Source: Anaerolineae bacterium
Lineage (GTDB): Bacteria > Chloroflexota > Anaerolineae > J102
NCBI GenBank assembly: GCA_015493675.1
Contig: WGCR01000604.1
Span: 1-7,438, forward strand
Direction of reading: 5' to 3'
Length of the DNA: 7,438 nucleotides
Position 1 is the first letter of the stretch. The number at the start of each line of letters is the position of its first letter. The notes under the pieces were generated by a model that had not been told where the DNA came from, made no database searches, and saw only the letters and a list, made by a program, of their open reading frames with translations. A program made the translations under genes and the position numbers. Shown here piece after piece: positions 1 to 6,372 of this stretch.

Positions 1-1
1 C

Positions 2-1696
<1,695 letters not shown>

Positions 1697-1697
1697 G

Positions 1698-1737
1698 CCA
1701 GACATTCAAGGTCTGCGAGACCTTGAATGTCTTTGCA
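1698..1737. repeat. Palindromic repeat unit, copy 1 (RAYT-associated)
   Basis: A 40-base unit matches the unit at 1830-1869 at 38 of 40 positions. Its core is a perfect inverted repeat: a 14-base arm at 1701-1714 (gacattcaaggtct), a GCG spacer at 1715-1717, and the complementary arm at 1718-1731. CCA on the left and TTTGCA on the right are shared with copy 2. It begins one base after the helicase stop codon, and its stem begins four bases after it, so the transcript could fold here and limit read-through or protect the 3' end. There is no proper U-tract, so it is not a classical intrinsic terminator. Confidence 0.9.
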
Positions 1738-1829
1738 GACGAAAACCACCTCGCTCACAAAACCCGCCCCGCCTCCCCCTGCACCTCCTGCAACCTTGCT
1801 GGCAAGACACGACGCTGTCTCCGCACATC
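1738..1829. other. C-rich, G-poor spacer between palindromes
   Basis: No gene is seen between the two palindromic units. The + strand is strikingly C-rich and G-poor, especially about 1745-1796, which is the composition favoured by Rho-utilisation sites downstream of genes. Two small inverted repeats follow: CTTGC/GCAAG at 1795-1799 and 1802-1806, and AGACA/TGTCT at 1805-1809 and 1816-1820. The palindrome-linker-palindrome arrangement resembles the BIME units made of paired REP sequences in enterobacteria. A Rho or BIME role here is inference. Confidence 0.4.
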
Positions 1830-1869
1830 CCAGACTTTCAAGGTCTGCGAGACCTTGAAAGTCTTTGCA
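1830..1869. repeat. Palindromic repeat unit, copy 2 (RAYT-associated)
   Basis: Second 40-base unit, with a perfect 14-bp palindrome (arms 1833-1846 and 1850-1863, spacer GCG 1847-1849). It differs from copy 1 at two bases only, and these two bases pair with each other: A1704/T1728 in copy 1 becomes T1836/A1860 here. The unit ends 13 bases before the RAYT start codon and just before its ribosome-binding site. The hairpin could therefore influence translation of that gene, or serve as its recognition site, as REP hairpins do for known RAYT proteins. Confidence 0.9.
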
Positions 1870-1871
1870 AC

Positions 1872-1876
1872 AGGAG
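1872..1876 (+). promoter_or_regulatory. Ribosome-binding site of the RAYT gene
   Basis: AGGAG lies six bases before the ATG at 1883. It decides the start against a TTG at 1865 in the same frame, which lies inside the end of the palindromic unit and has no Shine-Dalgarno sequence. Confidence 0.7.
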
Positions 1877-1882
1877 CCGCCC

Positions 1883-2515
1883 ATGCCCGAAACCAATCGT
1901 TTGCTCCTCGGTCATTATTATCACATCTATCATCGCGGCAATAACAGCGAAATTATCTTCCGGGAAGAACGAAATTACCGTTTTTTCCTCAACCGCTACG
2001 CCAAATACATCGAACCTGTCGCGTTCACCTACGCCTATTGCCTGCTCTCCAATCATTTCCACGTGGCTGTGCGCATGAAAACCATTGGAGAACAACAGGC
2101 GTGGTGGTTGGCGCATCAAACTTCCGAAGTTTCGGAAACCTCGGAAGTCTTCAAGCCACTGGATCCCTCATGGCAATTTGGCAAACTCTTCAACAGTTAC
2201 ACTCGGGCTTATAATCGAACCTATCGCCGCAGCGGCAGCCTCTTCGAGGGACGGTTTAAGCGCAAAGAGGTGATGGCGCTGTCTTATTTCCTCAATCTCA
2301 TCGCCTACATCCACCGCAACCCCATTCGTCACGGCTTTGTCGAGGAGTTGGCGGATTGGCCCTACTCCTCCTGGCACGCCTTGCAAACCGACGCCCCCAC
2401 ACACCTGCGACGGAATGAGTTGCGTTTCTGGACTGGGGGATTCTCCAGTGTGGAAGCCTTTGCAGCGGAAAACCCTGTCGATATTGCATCGTTAATAGAG
2501 GATGACTGGGATTGA
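1883..2515 (+). CDS. REP-associated tyrosine transposase (RAYT), Y1_Tnp/IS200-like HUH family
   Basis: A 210-residue protein of the RAYT (TnpA-REP) class: single-domain HUH nucleases related to IS200/IS605 transposases that cut single-stranded DNA at palindromic repeats. Visible marks are the N-terminal YYHIYHRGNN (12-21), the HUH signature NHFHV (57-61, with H58 and H60 as metal ligands), the candidate nucleophile Y106 in NSYTRAYN (Y110 is an alternative), the family block RSGSLFEGRFK (116-126), and a C-terminal IHRNPIRHG stretch followed by WPYSS. All expected active-site elements are present, so the enzyme looks intact. Residues T80-V89 (TSEVSETSEV), between the HUH and Tyr segments, are encoded by a palindrome related to the flanking repeats. 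The gene sits between palindromic copies upstream and a degenerate copy downstream, the usual setting of RAYTs. Its G+C is lower than the helicase next door, which may reflect transfer. Confidence 0.92.
   Translation: MPETNRLLLGHYYHIYHRGNNSEIIFREERNYRFFLNRYAKYIEPVAFTYAYCLLSNHFHVAVRMKTIGEQQAWWLAHQTSEVSETSEVFKPLDPSWQFGKLFNSYTRAYNRTYRRSGSLFEGRFKRKEVMALSYFLNLIAYIHRNPIRHGFVEELADWPYSSWHALQTDAPTHLRRNELRFWTGGFSSVEAFAAENPVDIASLIEDDWD
2120..2148. repeat. Diverged palindromic repeat inside the RAYT coding sequence
   Basis: Arms 2120-2132 (acttccgaagttt) and 2136-2148 pair over 13 positions with one mismatch (A2128/C2140) around a three-base spacer, CGG. Aligned without gaps to 1834-1865, the stretch 2120-2151 matches at 24 of 32 bases. 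Six of the eight differences form three compensated pairs or sit at two of the three spacer bases, plus the single unpaired site. It therefore looks like a member of the same hairpin family that was retained or inserted in frame. Confidence 0.75.
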
Positions 2516-2527
2516 CGTCTTCCCAAA

Positions 2528-2548
2528 CAAAGGTCTACGAGACTTTGA
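2528..2548. repeat. Degenerate palindrome copy downstream of the RAYT gene
   Basis: Bases 2530-2548 match the core of copies 1 and 2 at 17 of 19 positions; the differences are one spacer base and one stem base. The stem is 7 bp (2530-2536 with 2540-2546) including one G-T pair, around ACG. The outer arms have decayed. It lies 12 bases after the RAYT stop codon, so the gene is bracketed by family members. Confidence 0.65.
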
Positions 2549-2562
2549 TCGCCTCTCCTCAG

Positions 2563-2581
2563 GATAATTGCTCACAATTTC
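2563..2581. promoter_or_regulatory. Operator-like dyad overlapping the -35 region
   Basis: AATTG (2566-2570) and CAATT (2575-2579) form an inverted repeat around CTCA, overlapping the -35 hexamer of the promoter before the binding-protein gene. The 19-base stretch 2563-2581 matches the classical Fur-box consensus (GATAAT repeats) at 11 of 19 positions, including a complete first GATAAT. The GCTCACAATT part also resembles a lac-type operator half-site. Either match could be chance; the position suggests a repressor site. Confidence 0.3.
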
Positions 2582-2596
2582 AACCTGCTTTATAAT
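2568..2596 (+). promoter_or_regulatory. Sigma-70-type promoter for the ABC importer operon
   Basis: A perfect TATAAT at 2591-2596 is preceded, with 17-base spacing, by TTGCTC at 2568-2573, which keeps the TTG of the -35 consensus but only 3 of 6 bases. Transcription would start near 2603, giving a leader of about 85 bases before the ATG at 2687. Confidence 0.6.
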
Positions 2597-2615
2597 CCAT
2601 TCCAATGAAAGACTT

Positions 2616-2637
2616 CCCGGGACATCGTTGTCTCGGG
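2616..2637 (+). promoter_or_regulatory. Stem-loop in the leader of the binding-protein gene
   Basis: Arms 2616-2624 (cccgggaca) and 2629-2637 pair over 9 bp with one G-U in RNA and a four-base loop. It lies between the predicted transcription start and the ribosome-binding site. There is no U-run directly after it, so it is better read as an mRNA-stabilising or regulatory hairpin than as a terminator. Confidence 0.5.
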
Positions 2638-2673
2638 CATATCATTTTCCCCACTCTCTTCTTTCCTGATTTT

Positions 2674-2678
2674 GGAGG
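2674..2678 (+). promoter_or_regulatory. Ribosome-binding site of the binding-protein gene
   Basis: GGAGG is eight bases before the ATG at 2687. It excludes the in-frame TTG at 2672, which would sit next to the Shine-Dalgarno sequence itself, and it gives a protein that begins directly with a lipoprotein signal peptide. Confidence 0.8.
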
Positions 2679-2686
2679 TTAGGAAC

Positions 2687-3736
2687 ATGCTTCGACGACG
2701 AATTTTCTGGATCGCACTGGGGCTTCTGCTCTTTGGCATCCTGGCGGCTGCCTGCGCGCCTCCTGGCGGCGCTAAAAAAGAAGCCAGCGGCGAACTCAAC
2801 CTTCTTTGTACGCCACAAGTAGAGTGGTGTGAGGGAATGAAGACGGAGTTCGAGAAGAAGTATCCCAACATCACGGTTAATTTCGTGCGCATGTCCAGCG
2901 GCGAAAGTCTGACTCGCCTGCGCAATGAGAAGGACAACCCCCAGTTCGACATCTGGTGGGGCGGGCCTGTTGATGGCCAGATCGCAGCAAAACAAGAGGG
3001 GTTGCTGGAGAAATATGAGACGCCCGCTCAGGACAAAATCATCAACAAAAAATTGATGCTGGACCCGGATCGCTATTGGGTCGGTGTGTATGTCGGATCG
3101 CTGGGCTTCGCCACCAACAAAGACTGGTCGGAAGCCAATGACGGATGGGTGCCCAAATCATGGGATGATCTACTGGATCCCAGGCTGAAAGGCCAACTGA
3201 TGGTGGCGCATCCCTCCAGCTCCGGCACCTCCTACACCGCTCTCTGCACCATTTTGCAAGTCAAGGGCGAAGACGCCGGTTGGGAATACCTGAAGAAATA
3301 CGCAGAGCAGGTCAATCAGTTCACCAAGAGCGGTTCCGCTCCCGCCCGCTTTGTGGGTGCAGGGGAAGCCGCAGTGGGGATTGTTTTCTCTCATGACATC
3401 GTCAAGCAGATTGAGGACGGCATGCCTCTGATCCTCTCCTTCCCCGAGGAAGGCACCGGTTATGAGATCGGCGGCATGGGCATCATCAAGGGCGCCAAGA
3501 ACCTTGAGAACGCCAAGCTGTGGTACGACTGGGCGCTCCAGCCCGAAACCCAGGAACTGGGCCCCAAGTATGGCGCTTATCAGGCTCCCACGGTGGAAGG
3601 CGCCAAAGCCTCTAAGCCCGAACTGCTGAAAGTCAAGCTCATCGACTATGACTTCGAATGGTGCGGCCAGCACAAAAAAGAATTTGTGGATCGCTTCACC
3701 AACGAAATCGCAGGCGCAGAGAACCTGAAGAAGTAA
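2687..3736 (+). CDS. ABC transporter substrate-binding lipoprotein, Fe3+/AfuA-FbpA-like (COG1840 type)
   Basis: A 349-residue extracytoplasmic solute receptor for the importer encoded downstream. The N-terminus has basic residues (RRR, 3-5), a hydrophobic core (about 6-19) and a Cys at 23 in LAAAC. This is a probable lipobox, although Ala rather than Leu stands at -3, so the mature protein is likely lipid-anchored. The mature part begins with the sheet LNLLCTPQ and a second Cys in EWC, then the SSGE and FDIWWGGPVDG motifs characteristic of the FbpA/PhnS-like class, YVGSLGFATNKD, the hinge-region block GAGEAAVGIVFSHD and EGTGYEIGGMGIIKGAKN. In classical ferric-binding FbpA, a Tyr-Tyr pair follows the GE-VG block; here I read FSHD (234-237) instead. 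The ligand could be ferric iron in another binding mode, a phosphonate, or something else. The gene is first in the operon and is followed by a terminator-like hairpin, consistent with the usual excess of binding protein over permease. Confidence 0.9.
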   Translation: MLRRRIFWIALGLLLFGILAAACAPPGGAKKEASGELNLLCTPQVEWCEGMKTEFEKKYPNITVNFVRMSSGESLTRLRNEKDNPQFDIWWGGPVDGQIAAKQEGLLEKYETPAQDKIINKKLMLDPDRYWVGVYVGSLGFATNKDWSEANDGWVPKSWDDLLDPRLKGQLMVAHPSSSGTSYTALCTILQVKGEDAGWEYLKKYAEQVNQFTKSGSAPARFVGAGEAAVGIVFSHDIVKQIEDGMPLILSFPEEGTGYEIGGMGIIKGAKNLENAKLWYDWALQPETQELGPKYGAYQAPTVEGAKASKPELLKVKLIDYDFEWCGQHKKEFVDRFTNEIAGAENLKK

Positions 3737-3748
3737 CGTCATCTGAAC

Positions 3749-3784
3749 GGGCGACGGGCTGACAATGCTCGTCGCCCTCTTCTT
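3749..3784 (+). terminator. Terminator-like attenuating hairpin between binding protein and permease
   Basis: GGGCGACGGGC (3749-3759) pairs with GCTCGTCGCCC (3767-3777), giving an 11-bp stem with one G-U and a seven-base loop, followed by the T-rich tail TCTTCTT (3778-3784). It is 12 bases after the stop codon of the binding-protein gene and 21 bases before the permease start. Partial termination here would lower permease and ATPase expression relative to the receptor, and the stem would protect the upstream mRNA from 3' exonucleases. Confidence 0.7.
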
Positions 3785-3805
3785 GCATTGCGGATATCAT
3801 CGCCT

Positions 3806-6067
3806 ATGAATGCTGGACGGAATAACACGCTGGTGCGGCGATTGCGGGAATATCAGCAAATCGCCCGCGATCCGATTATGATGACCGGATTGCTGGCCAG
3901 CAGCGCCTTTGTATTTTTCTTCGTGGTATGGCCTCTGCTGCGGGTGGCCTGGGAAGGATTTTTCAATTATCAGACCGGGGCTTTTTCACTGGAGTATTTT
4001 GGTCGCTACTTTGACCCCTATTTTGCTCGCCATAGCTGGACCACCTTGCGCGACACCATGGTCATGGGGCTGGCTACGGCCACCGGCGGCACATTACTGG
4101 GATTCATCGTTGCTTTCACTTTCGTACGCTGCAATTTCCCCTTCAAACGCGTCTCCCACGCGCTGTCGCTGGTGCCCACCATCTCGCCGCCCTTCGCCAT
4201 CGCCATCGCCGTGATTCTGCTCTTCGGGCGTTCGGGCCTGGTGACGCATAAATGGCTGGGCATCGATTTTACTTACGGGATGAATGACATCTATGGGCTG
4301 GATGGCCTGGTCTTCGTGCAAATCATCACCTTCTTTCCCGTGGCCTATCTCATCATCCGGGCCATGCTGGAACGGCTGGATCCTGCCATGGAGGAGGCGG
4401 CCCAGAGTTTGGGGGCCAGCAAGCTGCACATCCTGCGCACCGTCACCCTCCCCCTGCTGATGCCCGGCTTCGCCGGGGCGTTCCTGCTGCTGTTCGTCGA
4501 ATCCCTGGCCGACTTGGGCAACCCCCTGCTGCTGACAGGACAACGCAACGTGCTTTCCACCGAGATTTATCTGGCGGTCAATGGCGAATACAATCAGCAA
4601 AAGGCGGCTGCGCTCTCCCTGGTGCTCCTCATTCCCACCCTCACCGTTTTTCTGCTTCAGCGCTACTGGGTGAATAAACGCTCCTACGTATCGATTACCG
4701 GCAAACCCACGGGCGGGCAGTTGAGCATCAAGGAATGGTGCATCCGCTGGCCGTTCACAATCATTACAGCCCTGACTCTGTTGCTGGTGATTGCGCTGTA
4801 TCTTTCTATTGCCGTGGGCTCTTTCACCAAATTGTGGGGGATTGACTTCTCGTTCACGTTGAACAATTATATTATCGCCTTCCATCGCGGCATCGAGGCT
4901 ATTTTAGATACGACTTTCCTTTCTGCAGTAGCGACGCCCATCGCTGGCGTTTTGGGCATGGTCATCGCCTTTTTGGTGGTGCGCAAACGCTTTTCGGGCA
5001 AAGAGGCGCTGGATTTTGTGTCCAATCTGGGCGCAGCCGTGCCCGGCACCATCCTGGGCATCGGCTTCATCATCGCCTTCATCGATGCACCCTGGCCCGC
5101 GGTGCTGCTGGTTTTCCTGGCGTTCTTGCTCTATCTGCTCAACGCCATCGAGGCCAGCCGCATCCACAAAGTAGCGGTTTCCCTCATCGGACTGGCGGTG
5201 GGGCTGGGATTGGCCTGGGCTTTTGCGGCCTGGGAGGCCTGGTATCTGGCCCTCATTGCCCTGGCCCTGGCGCTGGCATTGACCATCGTCGCAGTTGTTG
5301 GCAGCCAACGCAAACATCGCCGCACGATTTTCTGGATCATGCTGGTGCCCATCATCGGCCTGCTGCTCTTCATCTTCGGGCCTTATCCCACCCAGTGGGT
5401 GGCGGAATGGGGCCGCACGCTAGGCGGCAATTGGTCCAAGATCGTGACCAGCATGTCAGAATGGATCGACGTCTTCACGCAAGTGCCGTTGCCCGCCCAC
5501 GGCTTCCTGCTGTTGGCCATCGGCGGTTATGTAATGAGCCGCATGAAAGCAGGCTGGTGGAGACTGATTTTCACGGCGGTGCTGCTGAGCGTCGCTACGA
5601 TGTTGATTTTCACCGGCAAGCCCCTGGCCCTGGTTGGCAGCTCCTACATCATCATCGCCGCCTACTCGGTGCGCAGCCTGCCCGCTTCGTTGCGAGCGGG
5701 CGTGGCCTCGCTGCAACAGATCGATCCCGCCATCGAGGAGGCGTCCACCTCGCTGGGCGCGGACGCCCAGGTCACTTTCCGCCGGGTTACGCTACCTCTC
5801 ATCGCCCCGGCTTTTCTGGCGGGCCTGATCTTCGCCTTCGCCCGCCACATGACCTCCCTCAGCGCCATCATCTTCTTGACTACGCCCAAGTGGAAAATCC
5901 TGACGGTGCTCATCCTTAGCGAGGTGGAGCAGGGCGGCCTCAACATCGCCACAGCCTACTCCATGATCGTCATTCTAATCGTGCTGGCGGCCATCGGCCT
6001 GTTTTACTTCCTCATGGGCCGGGCCTACAAAACCGATCAGGTGGACATCAGCATGGGCGGCCGATGA
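3806..6067 (+). CDS. ABC transporter permease, fused two-module FbpB/ThiP type with a large membrane insertion
   Basis: A 753-residue inner-membrane channel with two MetI-like modules in one chain, as in FbpB-type ferric and ThiP-type permeases. Module 1 has hydrophobic segments near 35-50, 90-110, 130-150 and 170-190, then the ATPase-coupling EAA loop EEAAQSLGA (196-204) and RTVTLPLLMP. Module 2 begins near 315, has AVPGTILGIGFIIAF ending at 425, and a second EAA loop EEASTSLGA (644-652) followed by RRVTLPLIAP. In the family, GIGFIIAF normally runs almost directly into the segment seen here as TGKPLALVGSSYIIIAAYSVRSLP (603 on). Instead, residues 427-602 are inserted and contain about six extra hydrophobic segments. 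The ATG at 3806 is preferred to a TTG at 3788, but neither has a good Shine-Dalgarno sequence, so the start is less certain than the product. It follows the receptor gene by 69 bases. Confidence 0.93.
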   Translation: MNAGRNNTLVRRLREYQQIARDPIMMTGLLASSAFVFFFVVWPLLRVAWEGFFNYQTGAFSLEYFGRYFDPYFARHSWTTLRDTMVMGLATATGGTLLGFIVAFTFVRCNFPFKRVSHALSLVPTISPPFAIAIAVILLFGRSGLVTHKWLGIDFTYGMNDIYGLDGLVFVQIITFFPVAYLIIRAMLERLDPAMEEAAQSLGASKLHILRTVTLPLLMPGFAGAFLLLFVESLADLGNPLLLTGQRNVLSTEIYLAVNGEYNQQKAAALSLVLLIPTLTVFLLQRYWVNKRSYVSITGKPTGGQLSIKEWCIRWPFTIITALTLLLVIALYLSIAVGSFTKLWGIDFSFTLNNYIIAFHRGIEAILDTTFLSAVATPIAGVLGMVIAFLVVRKRFSGKEALDFVSNLGAAVPGTILGIGFIIAFIDAPWPAVLLVFLAFLLYLLNAIEASRIHKVAVSLIGLAVGLGLAWAFAAWEAWYLALIALALALALTIVAVVGSQRKHRRTIFWIMLVPIIGLLLFIFGPYPTQWVAEWGRTLGGNWSKIVTSMSEWIDVFTQVPLPAHGFLLLAIGGYVMSRMKAGWWRLIFTAVLLSVATMLIFTGKPLALVGSSYIIIAAYSVRSLPASLRAGVASLQQIDPAIEEASTSLGADAQVTFRRVTLPLIAPAFLAGLIFAFARHMTSLSAIIFLTTPKWKILTVLILSEVEQGGLNIATAYSMIVILIVLAAIGLFYFLMGRAYKTDQVDISMGGR

Positions 6068-6372
6068 TTTCGAAAGCAACAGAAATAATAGACATTATCG
6101 GAAATAAGAAAGTCTCTGCTTACACTTGGCATTATGCTGCTGCTGACAAAGCTCAAAGATTAATAAACAATGATTAAAGGCTAAATCAGCGTGTTTTTCA
6201 CTTTGATCATCAATCATTAATCATCGATCCGGGCATGATTGAGCAAAAATCGGAGAGTCCACCTCACAGTGAGTTATTTCCGATAATGTCTAATGAGTAA
6301 AGATCAAGCCCCCCCTTCCTGATCCCATCCATCATCTATCATTTCCACCATCCAAACACTCGTCATCCAACT
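6068..6372. other. AT-rich intergenic gap with a MITE-like element and a G-poor leader
   Basis: The 305 bases between permease and ATPase contain no gene I can support. From left to right: 21 bases, the TA-flanked 200-bp inverted-repeat element, and then a pyrimidine- and A-rich leader (about 6308-6372) with repeated CATC/ATCAT words and very few G. No convincing -35/-10 pair or Shine-Dalgarno sequence is visible, so the ATPase is presumably transcribed by read-through, unless the element supplies a promoter. Confidence 0.6.
6089..6292. mobile_element. MITE-like element with TA-flanked 17-bp terminal inverted repeats
   Basis: GACATTATCGGAAATAA at 6091-6107 is matched by its perfect reverse complement at 6274-6290, so the unit is exactly 200 bp. 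On each side it is flanked by TA (6089-6090 and 6291-6292), as expected for insertion with TA target duplication by IS630/Tc1-mariner transposases. Including the TA gives a 19-bp perfect inverted repeat, and the match stops on both sides. The interior is AT-rich and has no ORF of note, so it would be a non-autonomous (MITE) copy mobilised in trans. The family assignment rests only on TA and the repeat structure. The alternative is a long stem-loop with no transposition history, but a perfect 19-bp match at 166-bp separation is unlikely by chance. Confidence 0.7.

Noticed and set aside
1698..1869. Possible CRISPR array
   Set aside because: There are only two repeats with a 92-base gap, and the units are near-perfect long palindromes next to a RAYT, not regularly spaced repeats with cas genes.
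1865..1882. TTG at 1865 as the RAYT start
   Set aside because: It lies inside the palindromic unit. The ATG at 1883 has AGGAG at proper spacing, and the family-like N-terminus begins after it.
2456..2475. Similarity of TTTGCAG-GAAAACC words here and at 1732-1747
   Set aside because: The match is short and interrupted, and it lies in the RAYT coding sequence outside any palindrome, so it is probably coincidence.
4094..4885. A 263-codon minus-strand open frame opposite the permease
   Set aside because: Its sequence is dominated by Gln, Gly and His runs that mirror hydrophobic codons of the permease; there is no independent evidence for a gene.
5395..5919. A 174-codon + strand frame overlapping the permease
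   Set aside because: It lies in an alternate frame within the permease coding sequence and resembles a composition artefact; the permease frame continues intact through the second EAA loop.
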